NCBI GenBank assembly: GCA_007132865.1
Contig: SLNU01000375.1
Coordinates: 1-11,998 of the forward strand
Length of the DNA stretch: 11,998 bases
From: Bacteroidales bacterium
GTDB taxonomy: Bacteria; Bacteroidota; Bacteroidia; Bacteroidales; UBA7960
Reading direction: 5' to 3'
In this document: positions 1-7,049 of the stretch, piece by piece
Layout: the number at the start of each line of letters is the position of its first letter
How positions within the stretch are numbered: the stretch's first letter is position 1
Position numbers and translations under genes: made by a program
Notes under the pieces: model-generated
Told to the model about the DNA's origin: nothing
The model's input: the letters and a program-made list of their open reading frames with translations, nothing else
Databases searched by the model: none

Positions 1-2
1 CC

Positions 3-854
3 GTAAAGGATGGGTGGCGCATGTACCACGGAGAGCGCATTCCCGGTTTTCCAGCCCATCCGCACCGGGGTTTTGAAACGGTGACCATCGTGCTGGAAGG
101 CTTTGTGGACCACTCTGATTCACACGGAGCTGCCGGTCGTTACGGAAACGGGGATGTGCAATGGATGACGGCTGGATCAGGATTGCAGCATTGCGAGATG
201 TTCCCACTCAGAAACCAGGACCGGGAAAATCCACTGGAGTTGTTCCAGATATGGCTTAACCTGCCGGAAAAGGACAAATTTGCACAGCCACATTTCAAAA
301 TGCTCTGGGCGGAAAGAATTCCTGAGGTTCACCACCGTGATGAAAAGGGCCGAATCACCACGGTCAAAGTCTTTGCCGGGTCCTTTGCCGGGGAATCAGC
401 TCCCGATCCGGCACCGGATTCCTGGGCTGCGGAACCCGCCAACGGGGTCAATATATGGACGGTCCGGATGGAGAAAGGAGCGAGGTGGACGCTTCCTGCT
501 GCCGGGGCAGAAATGCACCGTTCCCTGTATTTTTACAAGGGAAAAAACCTTAGTGTGGCTGGAATGGATGTGGGGTCCTGCCAGGCCATTGAGATGCTGT
601 CAGACCAGGATGTCATTCTGGAAAGCAGCGGGGAAGATGCCTTTCTTTTAATGCTACAGGGCCTTCCAATCAATGAACCCGTGGTCCAGCACGGACCATT
701 TGTCATGAACAGCCCGGATGAGATTCAACAGGCCATAAGGGATTACCGGGAAACCGGGTTCGGAGGGTGGCCGTGGGACCGTTACGACCATGTACACCCA
801 AGGGATCAGGGACGCTTTGCCAGGTACAACAACGGCAAAACGGAAACCCCCTGA
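3..854 (+). CDS. Pirin family protein (5' end outside window)
   Basis: This is a cupin-fold protein of the pirin family, whose members are Fe(II)-binding; some have quercetinase activity and others act in redox-dependent regulation. The reading frame is open to the left edge. Counting from the first visible Met (base 21), the metal site is H13 and H15 in HPHRGFET plus H57 and E59 in QHCEMF. The 42-residue spacing between the two pairs fits the known pirin metal site. The second half has the pirin C-terminal cupin pattern, with GPFVMNSPDEIQQAI near the end. The Met at base 21 is not the true start: codons for VKDGWR precede it in frame, matching the family pattern that leads into MYHGERIPGFPAHPHRG. 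Some N-terminal residues are therefore missing here. The gene converges on the lipoprotein gene with only 7 bp between the stops. The substrate or partner cannot be told from sequence. Confidence 0.93.
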   Translation, partial: VKDGWRMYHGERIPGFPAHPHRGFETVTIVLEGFVDHSDSHGAAGRYGNGDVQWMTAGSGLQHCEMFPLRNQDRENPLELFQIWLNLPEKDKFAQPHFKMLWAERIPEVHHRDEKGRITTVKVFAGSFAGESAPDPAPDSWAAEPANGVNIWTVRMEKGARWTLPAAGAEMHRSLYFYKGKNLSVAGMDVGSCQAIEMLSDQDVILESSGEDAFLLMLQGLPINEPVVQHGPFVMNSPDEIQQAIRDYRETGFGGWPWDRYDHVHPRDQGRFARYNNGKTETP

Positions 855-861
855 TACACAC

Positions 862-1704
862 TTAATTGCCCCCCGGGATCCTTAGCGTGATGCTGGCTGC
901 GATTTCAAGGGCAGTAGTCAGGGTGCTCAGGTCCGGGAACAATTCACCGCTTTCTCCGGACCAATGGCTGTGTCCGATGGGTGAGAGCCTAAAGTCCTGC
1001 TGCCCGCTTGCCAGATCAACGACCGCCTCATACACCAGGGCAGGCTGGCTTGATGTCATATAATGTTCATCCCCCGGAAACCTGTCATTGGTCCAGTACC
1101 TGTTCCAGTCCCACGACTGGTTTATTTCGAACAGAACCCTGAATTGTAGCCGCTCCCCGGGATCAAGCCTGCTTTTAAGCAGAAAATGGCTTTTGGGGGT
1201 GGGTCCGGTCAGGGCGTCTGGCAGCGGGTCGTCCTGGCTGGGCATGTAATACCCGTCTTCAGACTTCACGCCTCGCTGGTGGCCCCAATAGGGGAGGGCC
1301 GCAGGCCTTCTGACAGGTCCGGGCATCCAGCGCCCAGTGGATGGATCCCCATGGCGGAAAACCCCTTCTGCGATGGACTGTGCCACATAGAGGGTTTGCA
1401 GGTAGTTCCCCTCCATATCCTCTGCCCAGATGGCCATCAGCGGATGGTTGTGGGCACGTCCCCTAATGAATTCCACCTCAAGCGGCAAACCATCGGCATC
1501 TGCAAGGGTTTGCATCACCTGCATGGTTCCTGATTCTGCTGCCATTCTGACGTCCGCTCCGTCCCCGGACTCCCTGCTGCTGGTACAGGAAGCTGCAAAA
1601 AAAGACAACAGCAATATCAACAGTACCGGCGCGGTCTGAATGCACCTGTTCATTTTCGTGGTCTGCATGTACCTGTAAGTTTTCATGGTCTGACAACTGT
1701 TCAT
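862..1704 (-). CDS. Putative lipoprotein with DUF2271-like pattern, paired with TonB receptor
   Basis: Probable surface or periplasmic lipoprotein of unproven function. A hydrophobic stretch (APVLLILLLSFFAASC) ends in a Cys suited to lipidation, followed by a Ser/Gly-rich linker. The mature part has an IWAED-GN-LQTL strand, an RWMPGPVRR segment, then PDALTGPT and a W/Y-rich region ending in PALVYEAVVDL. The order of hydrophobic-W-E-D, RW-P--RR and DA-TG-T motifs resembles DUF2271 proteins. I judged that by eye, so it is tentative. The start is uncertain. ATG at 1702-1704 lies 1 nt after the receptor stop and suggests coupling. ATG at 1684-1686 or 1651-1653 would give a more normal signal peptide; from 1653 the Cys is residue 23. 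No Shine-Dalgarno sequence decides between them. It is very likely co-transcribed with the receptor gene and may act as its accessory protein. Confidence 0.75.
   Translation of the reverse strand: MNSCQTMKTYRYMQTTKMNRCIQTAPVLLILLLSFFAASCTSSRESGDGADVRMAAESGTMQVMQTLADADGLPLEVEFIRGRAHNHPLMAIWAEDMEGNYLQTLYVAQSIAEGVFRHGDPSTGRWMPGPVRRPAALPYWGHQRGVKSEDGYYMPSQDDPLPDALTGPTPKSHFLLKSRLDPGERLQFRVLFEINQSWDWNRYWTNDRFPGDEHYMTSSQPALVYEAVVDLASGQQDFRLSPIGHSHWSGESGELFPDLSTLTTALEIAASITLRIPGGN
1641..1692. repeat. Imperfect 27-bp-period tandem repeat at lipoprotein gene start
   Basis: Bases 1641-1665 and 1668-1692 match at 20 of 25 positions with a 27-bp period. A weaker partial match continues to about 1704. The repeat is in frame (9 codons). 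It lies under the candidate start codons of the lipoprotein gene and produces several in-frame ATGs, with recurring QT/MK residues in the N-terminal extension. Confidence 0.6.
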
Positions 1705-1705
1705 G

Positions 1706-4120
1706 CTAAAACTCGAGTATAATCCCCACACTGGGCAGTACACTTCCAATGTTGTTCTCCAAACGTCTTAATTCATATTGTTCCACTCCGTTATTAGAGA
1801 TGACCACAGGATTGCCAAGGGCATCTTCCACGCGGACATAGTTGGCAGGCTGATCGGCCTTGAAGTTGTATACGTTCTGTACGTCCAGGTAAAGCATCAG
1901 CGACCAGCGGTCCAGAAAAAACTGCTTGTCCACCCGAAGGTCCAGCTGGTGAAATGCCTGGAGCCTTTCTCTGTTGAACCTGGAATAATCCAGGTAAGGC
2001 ATGCCCTGAACATCCCATGCATCCCGGATGCTGGATTTCTCCAAGTCGTACGGGGTATATGGGGCACCCCCGGAATACCTCCATTTGAGTCCGACATCCC
2101 AGTTCCGAGGCAATTTCCGAAGGGCTGTCAGGATCACAATATGCCGGTTGTCCCATGCAGCCGGCACATAATTGTCGGCAATGTCCTTGAACTCACTGCG
2201 AACAAACGTATAGGAAAGGATCAGGTTGAACCCCTTGAACCGCTGTTCACGCAGCAACATTTCTGCGCCAAAAGCCCTTCCCTGACCAGTCGACACCACT
2301 TCCTCCGCACCAAATACGCCAAAATCGGCCGACCGGCTGCCAATCGTTACAGAATCGCGCACGGAGAAAGGGTACTGGTCATAATCCTTGTAAAAACCTT
2401 CCAGGCTGATCTTGCTGCTGCGCGAGGGAAGCCATTCTATACCCGCCACCAGTTGGTCCACCATAATATACCGAAGGCCATTCTCCCGGTTCACCAGCAG
2501 TCCGTCATTGTTCCGGAAACCCATCGTGGTATAGGCAGGAAGCTGGAAATAGCGGCCTGTATTAAAGTTCAGGTAAAAATTTTCCTGTAGTTTATAGGAT
2601 GCAGAAAAGCGCGGGGATAACTGCCTGAGTGGATTGGCCATAAATGGCCGGTAGTTGTTTGCATCTGCGCGTAACCCCAGTGAAAGCGACAGGCGCTCAT
2701 CCATCAGCCGCCGGGTGGCCTGGGCGAAAAAGCTCCATTTGAGCATGTCAAGTGAAGACTGAAAATCAATGGCCTGCAATTGATTAAACAAGTATACCTG
2801 CTGGTAGGTATCGCTTAAAAAGCAGGCGTATTCCCCCCCGGCACCAAAACGGACACGGGTGTTCCCGATATTGACAAGTCGTTCAAAACGAACCTTGTTT
2901 TCTATTTCGTCGGATAGGTAATCCAGCGACCTGGGCAGATTTTCATTGTTTCCAGGGTACTTGAACGCCGTGTTGCGCAGCATGTTCCGGCTGAGCACCC
3001 AGGTGTCGAAGCCATTGTCCCGGAATTGACGGTAAACGGCCCCGATGGCATAGTTCCACTGCTCGTTAACTGGAAGGTATTCTAGGATGTATCGTTGTTC
3101 CTCCGTTTCATTGGCCCCCAGGTTCAGACGGAACTGGTCGATGGCGCCTATCCCGATAAAACTCAGCTCTGACCTGGGCCCTGTTTTCGTATTGGTCTTG
3201 AACTGAAACCCGTTGTAGGTGGGCAGGAAGGGGAGTCCGACTACACTAAAAAGATACTGCAGGTAAGACCTCCGGGCCGAGAGAATAAAGGTCGTGTTTT
3301 CGGTAAGCGGGCCGTCAGCAGTCAATGCCACATCACTGGCCCCCAGTGTGCCTCGAAGGTTTAGCTTTTCCGGGTTGCCATTGATCTGCCGGAATTCGAA
3401 CACAGAACTCAGGGCATTGCCCCTGTTTGCCGGAAAAGCGCCGGTATACATTTCCACCTCCCTGATAAAATCCACGTTGATGATGCCGACCGGTCCGCCA
3501 CTGGCACCCTGGGTTGCAAAATGGTTGATGTTGGGAATTTCCACTCCATCCAGGTAAAAGCTGTTCTCGCTGGGTCCGCCTCCACGGATGATCACATCAT
3601 TGCGAAAGGCCGGTGTGAAACCTACCCCCGGGAGAGATTGGATTACCCTGGAAATGTCCCGGTTGCTTCCGGGGCTCCTTTCAATTTCCTGTATGCCGAT
3701 GCGCCGAAGGGAAACAGGGCTTTCTTCACTGCGCTCGAACTGTGAAGCCGTAACCTCCACACTGGCAAGCTCCACCCGGATCTCGCGCAGCCCTATGTCG
3801 ATGTTTGCGGTGCGCGCATTGGTCACCATAAACTCTTCCGTGATCCGGCCCTCGAAGCCAACGGCAGAAACCTGCAGCCTGACAAAGCCTGGAGTAAGGC
3901 CAGTGAACAGGAAGTTGCCATCAAGATCGCTAGTGCTTCCGGTATTGGTCCCATAAATGATGATGTTGGTAAATGGGAGGGGCTCGTTGGTCATTTCGTT
4001 GTACACCCTTCCGCGGATGCTTCCCTGTTGGGATATGGCTTCCCCGGCAAACAGGATGGTCATCGCTATAGCCATCAGGACCTTTCGATTAATGATTATA
4101 CCGGAGAGTGGAGTTTTCAT
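1706..4120 (-). CDS. TonB-dependent outer membrane receptor with CarboxypepD-reg-like N-terminal domain
   Basis: Outer-membrane active transporter powered by TonB-ExbBD. Numbered from the chosen start, residues 1-30 form a signal peptide ending in EAIS before QQ. Residues about 34-112 are a carboxypeptidase-regulatory-like beta domain (IRGRVYNEMTNEPLPFTNI, then SDLDGNFLFTGL and VSAVGFEG). A VEVTAS segment, possibly a TonB-box equivalent, leads into the plug domain (about 118-235) with SRVIQSLPGVGF, DVIIRGGGPSENSFYLDGVEIP and FIREVEMYTGAFPA. The rest is a beta-barrel ending in the aromatic residue Phe (VGIILEF), as expected for BAM-assembled barrels. At about 804 residues it is a normal length for a non-SusC receptor, and no SusD gene is adjacent. 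Start: the frame extends to a TTG at 4168 and an ATG at 4159, but ATG 4118-4120 begins a signal peptide with a Lys near its start (MKTPLSG). The substrate is unknown. Confidence 0.93.
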   Translation of the reverse strand: MKTPLSGIIINRKVLMAIAMTILFAGEAISQQGSIRGRVYNEMTNEPLPFTNIIIYGTNTGSTSDLDGNFLFTGLTPGFVRLQVSAVGFEGRITEEFMVTNARTANIDIGLREIRVELASVEVTASQFERSEESPVSLRRIGIQEIERSPGSNRDISRVIQSLPGVGFTPAFRNDVIIRGGGPSENSFYLDGVEIPNINHFATQGASGGPVGIINVDFIREVEMYTGAFPANRGNALSSVFEFRQINGNPEKLNLRGTLGASDVALTADGPLTENTTFILSARRSYLQYLFSVVGLPFLPTYNGFQFKTNTKTGPRSELSFIGIGAIDQFRLNLGANETEEQRYILEYLPVNEQWNYAIGAVYRQFRDNGFDTWVLSRNMLRNTAFKYPGNNENLPRSLDYLSDEIENKVRFERLVNIGNTRVRFGAGGEYACFLSDTYQQVYLFNQLQAIDFQSSLDMLKWSFFAQATRRLMDERLSLSLGLRADANNYRPFMANPLRQLSPRFSASYKLQENFYLNFNTGRYFQLPAYTTMGFRNNDGLLVNRENGLRYIMVDQLVAGIEWLPSRSSKISLEGFYKDYDQYPFSVRDSVTIGSRSADFGVFGAEEVVSTGQGRAFGAEMLLREQRFKGFNLILSYTFVRSEFKDIADNYVPAAWDNRHIVILTALRKLPRNWDVGLKWRYSGGAPYTPYDLEKSSIRDAWDVQGMPYLDYSRFNRERLQAFHQLDLRVDKQFFLDRWSLMLYLDVQNVYNFKADQPANYVRVEDALGNPVVISNNGVEQYELRRLENNIGSVLPSVGIILEF

Positions 4121-4211
4121 TGATTTGAGGAAAATGATTGAATCAGGAAGTGAACGCATCAATAACAAACAATTGCCATGTTTTGTTTAGGGAATTATCC
4201 GACAAATAAAA

Positions 4212-4219
4212 CAAATATA
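4212..4219 (-). promoter_or_regulatory. Bacteroidota -7 promoter element for receptor-lipoprotein unit
   Basis: On the minus strand the sequence is TATATTTG, an exact match to the TAnnTTTG -7 consensus. It lies about 53 bp upstream of the ATG at 4159 and 92 bp upstream of the ATG at 4120. No clear TTTG -33 box is found at the usual spacing, so the promoter may need an activator or be weak. Confidence 0.6.
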
Positions 4220-4261
4220 CTGCCTTTCACCGACTCCCGACGGCTGTTTACCGACCAGGTC

Positions 4262-4292
4262 TTGCACAAAAAAAGGCATCGGGCTAATTTTG
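4262..4292 (+). promoter_or_regulatory. Bacteroidota promoter for LiaF-like/LytS/LytTR operon
   Basis: A TTG at 4262-4264 and TAATTTTG at 4285-4292 fit the -33 and -7 elements with a 20-nt spacer. Transcription would begin near 4299, giving a leader of about 60 nt before the ATG at 4360. The last 20 nt before the ATG are A-rich, which is common in this phylum in place of a Shine-Dalgarno sequence. A short AT-rich dyad (4286-4291 with 4296-4301) overlaps the -7 box. Confidence 0.6.
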
Positions 4293-4359
4293 GGAAAAAT
4301 TCCGGACATTCCGGGGCAATATTATTCACCTTTCATTATTAACAAACAAATACTACACA

Positions 4360-5070
4360 ATGAACTCTGTAAATCCAACCCGTGTGTTGATTGGCCTGAT
4401 ATTTCTGGCCATTGGGAGTGTTCTGCTGATGCATTACACGAACATTTTCCCCATGAATTTCCCGCATTACCTGATCTCCTGGAAAACCATCCTGATCGCT
4501 CTGGGAGCCTTGTTCCTGGCAACCGAGAAAAACAAGTCGACCGGGATCATTCTGATGGTTATCGGCGGTGTTTTCCTCGCCAAAGACATTTTTAGTGTCA
4601 GCCTTTGGGATGTCATGCAGTTCGCCATCCCGGCAGTGTTCCTTATCGCCGGCATCCTGATTCTGTTTCCCGGGAGGTTTATCAGGAAAAGAAGTTACCG
4701 CATGAATGAAACCGAGGATGCAAGGGATGCCATTTCAGAGGTGAACATATTCGGTGGCGGTTCCAAAGCCATCAGCACCAATAATTTTAAGGGGGGCGAG
4801 ATCACCTGTATTTTTGGGGGAACCGAGCTCAATTTCCGCAACGCCGGCCTTGCCGATGGCATCAATGTAATCGATATAACATGTATCTTTGGGGGGGTTA
4901 CCCTTTATGTGCCGGAAGACTGGACCGTAAAAGTAGAATCCTCGGCCGTGTTTGGCGCATTCACGGATTCCCGTGCCGAATCAAACCTCAAACTGGTCAC
5001 AAACCCGGACAAGGTTTTGGTCATCAAAGGAACAGTTATATTTGGCGGAGGAGAGATCAAAATGATTTAG
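4360..5070 (+). CDS. LiaF-like membrane protein (four TM helices plus FGG-repeat domain)
   Basis: Membrane protein that probably senses or transmits envelope state to the adjoining kinase. Residues about 8-26, 38-54, 60-77 and 83-104 are four hydrophobic helices separated by very short loops. A basic segment (RFIRKRSYR, 106-114) follows. The C-terminal domain (about 125-236) carries five FGG/FGA turns at F131, F152, F177, F198 and F228, each flanked by short strands. This is the repeat pattern of the LiaF/VraT C-terminal domain and fits a beta-solenoid. In Firmicutes LiaF restrains the LiaS kinase; a similar role here is inference from sequence type and position. It is the first gene of the operon, with 7 bp before the kinase gene. 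The basic stretch after the last helix suggests that the FGG domain is cytoplasmic. Runs of six and seven G lie inside the coding region. Confidence 0.85.
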   Translation: MNSVNPTRVLIGLIFLAIGSVLLMHYTNIFPMNFPHYLISWKTILIALGALFLATEKNKSTGIILMVIGGVFLAKDIFSVSLWDVMQFAIPAVFLIAGILILFPGRFIRKRSYRMNETEDARDAISEVNIFGGGSKAISTNNFKGGEITCIFGGTELNFRNAGLADGINVIDITCIFGGVTLYVPEDWTVKVESSAVFGAFTDSRAESNLKLVTNPDKVLVIKGTVIFGGGEIKMI

Positions 5071-5077
5071 TGATTCC

Positions 5078-6160
5078 ATGCAGAACTACAGGTTCTTTTC
5101 GCCCAGCCCGGGTTTTCTGGTCTTTTATGTGATCCTCTGGGTTTCCTGCACCCTGGTCCACTACATCCTTTTGGGGAGGTATGTGGATCTGGATGCAGGC
5201 TTTCCGGATCTGGGTGCAGGCTTACTGGCCCTGGACGCACTCATTTCACAGACATCCCTGTTTGTGATGCTGTTGCCCCTCTGGTTTTTGGTGCGGTTCA
5301 GAAAAAAGGAAAAGGGATTTTCTTTATCCGGCATAGCCAATGCCGTGTTGGGAGCGATACTGCTGCTCGGCATTTGGTATTTTGTGATGCGGGAGGGCCT
5401 GGCCGGACTGCTTTATGCTGATACCGGGGCAGACGGGTTTTTCAGGAACACGCTGGCTATAAGAATTGTTTTTGGGTCCATGGCCGGTCTGGCAGTGTAT
5501 CACTTTTTCCTGGCCTGCCATTTACACAGGGAGGCGAGGGAGGCCAAGAAACGTCAGGTCGAACTGGAGAGCCTTGTGCAGCAAACGGAGCTACAGGCAT
5601 TGAAAAACCAGCTCAACCCGCATTTTATTTATAATAGCCTCAATGCCATCAGCAGCCTGACGATTACAGATGCCGAAAAAGCCAGGGACATGGTGGTCAA
5701 GCTTAGTGATTTCTTGCGTTATGCACTAAAGCAGGATGCCTTGCAGTTGACGACCCTGGAGAAAGAGATGAATGCCGTTGAGCTTTACCTGCAGATCGAA
5801 AAGGTCAGGTTCGGGGAAAAACTCAACCACCGTTTCCGGCTGGAAGAACATGATAAAGACCTGGAGCTTCCCGGGCTGATTCTGCAACCCCTGTTTGAAA
5901 ATGCCGTAAAACATGGGGTGCAGCAATTGCCCGGACAAGCCGGTCCGTTTTTCCGGGTCACCGGAAACGAGAAAGAGACCATCCTGGAAATTTCAAACCA
6001 TTTTGATCCCGCCCTGGGGCGGTTCAAAGGGGAGGGAGTCGGACTGGAGAACATCCGGAACAGGTTGAGGCTTCACTATGGGAACGGACAGTTACTGCAA
6101 GTGGAGAAACGTGGCAATGTGTTCTTTGCGCGGCTCCACATCCCAAAAGCCTCCAGTTAG
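5078..6160 (+). CDS. LytS-type sensor histidine kinase
   Basis: Membrane sensor kinase of the LytS/YehU (His_kinase, PF06580) type, partner of the LytTR regulator encoded next. Four hydrophobic helices lie at about residues 12-33, 55-73, 85-105 and 126-147. There is no sizeable extracellular sensor domain, so the signal is probably sensed in the membrane or passed on by the LiaF-like protein. A short helical linker leads to the phosphoacceptor block LKNQLNPHFIYNSLNAISSL, with His182. The ATPase part has the N box LFENAVKHG (N275) and the glycine box GEGVGLENIRNRL (318-330). The usual DNG of the D box is replaced by SNHFD, a variation often seen in this kinase group. The length of 360 residues is normal. 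The start lies 7 nt after the preceding stop, so the genes are surely co-transcribed. Confidence 0.95.
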   Translation: MQNYRFFSPSPGFLVFYVILWVSCTLVHYILLGRYVDLDAGFPDLGAGLLALDALISQTSLFVMLLPLWFLVRFRKKEKGFSLSGIANAVLGAILLLGIWYFVMREGLAGLLYADTGADGFFRNTLAIRIVFGSMAGLAVYHFFLACHLHREAREAKKRQVELESLVQQTELQALKNQLNPHFIYNSLNAISSLTITDAEKARDMVVKLSDFLRYALKQDALQLTTLEKEMNAVELYLQIEKVRFGEKLNHRFRLEEHDKDLELPGLILQPLFENAVKHGVQQLPGQAGPFFRVTGNEKETILEISNHFDPALGRFKGEGVGLENIRNRLRLHYGNGQLLQVEKRGNVFFARLHIPKASS

Positions 6161-6196
6161 CGATGCACCGGGCAATACATATACCCTTATCCGATA

Positions 6197-6952
6197 ATGA
6201 AAATCAACGCACTGATTATAGATGATGAGGCGCCTGCCAGGGCGCTGATTCGGGAGTTTCTGAAAGGACACCCATCCATTGCCGATGTGGAGGAATGTGC
6301 AGATGGCTTTGAAGGGGTCAAGGCCATACAAGAAAGAAAACCGGACCTTGTTTTTCTGGATATTCAGATGCCGAAGATCAATGGTCTGGAAATGCTGGAG
6401 ATCCTTGAATCGGATCTGCTGCCATCGGTTATATTTGTGACCGCCCATGACGAATATGCACTCAGGGCTTTTGAGGTGAACGCGGTGGATTACCTGCTGA
6501 AACCAGTTGCCCGGGAAAGGTTTGACATGGCGGTGCAAAAAGCATTGTCAAGAATACAGGCGGGGTCAGGGAACCAGCGTGAAGTTGAGGGATTGGTAAG
6601 CATGGAAGTCCGTGGGCCAAGGTGGTTGGACCGCCTGGTGGTGAAGGCGGGCGGGGATATCCACATCATTGCGGAGGAGGACGTTTTATGCATGGAGGCA
6701 CAGGACGATTATGTGCTGATCTGTACGGAAAAGGATGCGTTTTTGAAAAAGAAAACACTAAAGTATTTCGAGCAAAGGCTGGACCCTTCCGTTTTTGTCA
6801 GAATCCACCGGTCTTTCCTGGTTCGCGTAGATGCCATACAGCGGATCGAGCCCTACTCAAAGGATGCCTTTATTGCCACATTAAAGAACGGCCGGAAAAT
6901 TTCGGTTAGCAAGCAAGGCTATGCCAGTCTAAGGAAGCGGTTTGACTTTTGA
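6197..6952 (+). CDS. LytTR-family response regulator
   Basis: Cytoplasmic DNA-binding response regulator of the LytR/AlgR type. The receiver domain (about 1-120) has acidic residues D9 and D10, phosphoacceptor D55 in LVFLDIQMP, T82 in FVTAHDE and K102 in YLLKP, so it is complete and should be phosphorylated by the kinase upstream. The LytTR domain (about 147-251) is recognisable from VLCMEAQDDYVLI, KKKTLKYFEQRL, FVRIHRSFLVRVDAIQRI and LKNGRKISVSKQGY. It follows the kinase after 36 bp. Its targets are unknown. I searched its own operon promoter by eye for paired LytTR direct repeats and found none convincing. No clear terminator follows. Confidence 0.96.
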   Translation: MKINALIIDDEAPARALIREFLKGHPSIADVEECADGFEGVKAIQERKPDLVFLDIQMPKINGLEMLEILESDLLPSVIFVTAHDEYALRAFEVNAVDYLLKPVARERFDMAVQKALSRIQAGSGNQREVEGLVSMEVRGPRWLDRLVVKAGGDIHIIAEEDVLCMEAQDDYVLICTEKDAFLKKKTLKYFEQRLDPSVFVRIHRSFLVRVDAIQRIEPYSKDAFIATLKNGRKISVSKQGYASLRKRFDF

Positions 6953-6986
6953 ACCGGCATTATTCGCGTAAAACGTTAAAATTTGT

Positions 6987-6994
6987 TACCTTTG
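6987..6994 (+). promoter_or_regulatory. Bacteroidota -7 promoter element for bamD-rpoZ-DUF4835
   Basis: TACCTTTG exactly matches the TAnnTTTG consensus. Transcription would start near 7001, leaving a leader of about 49 nt before the bamD ATG. No good -33 TTTG lies at the usual distance. Together with the gene break after the response regulator, it marks the start of a new transcription unit. Confidence 0.6.
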
Positions 6995-7049
6995 CAACTT
7001 ATTTAATCCCAAGCACGTTATTTGCAATAGACATTATAAAATATCCCGG

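Noticed and set aside
280..651. 123-codon frame within the pirin gene, other frame
   Set aside because: Basic, low-complexity product typical of a shifted frame; the pirin frame explains this stretch.
1778..2590. 270-codon open frame on the plus strand, opposite the TonB receptor gene
   Set aside because: The minus-strand frame shows clear receptor domains over the same bases. The antisense product has no recognisable domain or promoter, so it is a shadow of codon use.
4121..4168. TTG at 4168 or ATG at 4159 as receptor start
   Set aside because: They add residues with no signal-peptide character ahead of an ordinary signal peptide starting at ATG 4120. The ATG at 4159 remains possible.
4172..4195. 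AAACAA/TTGTTT hairpin in the receptor leader
   Set aside because: A weak AT-only stem in a strongly AT-rich leader, not distinguishable from chance; no known riboswitch pattern.
4300..4359. LytTR-type paired direct repeats near the operon promoter
   Set aside because: No two 9-bp sites with the usual 12-13 bp separation could be found; the ATTCCGG pair is too closely spaced for that.
6936..6958. Possible terminator after the response regulator gene (CGGTT with AACCG)
   Set aside because: The stem is only about 5 bp, overlaps the stop codon and has no T-run after it.
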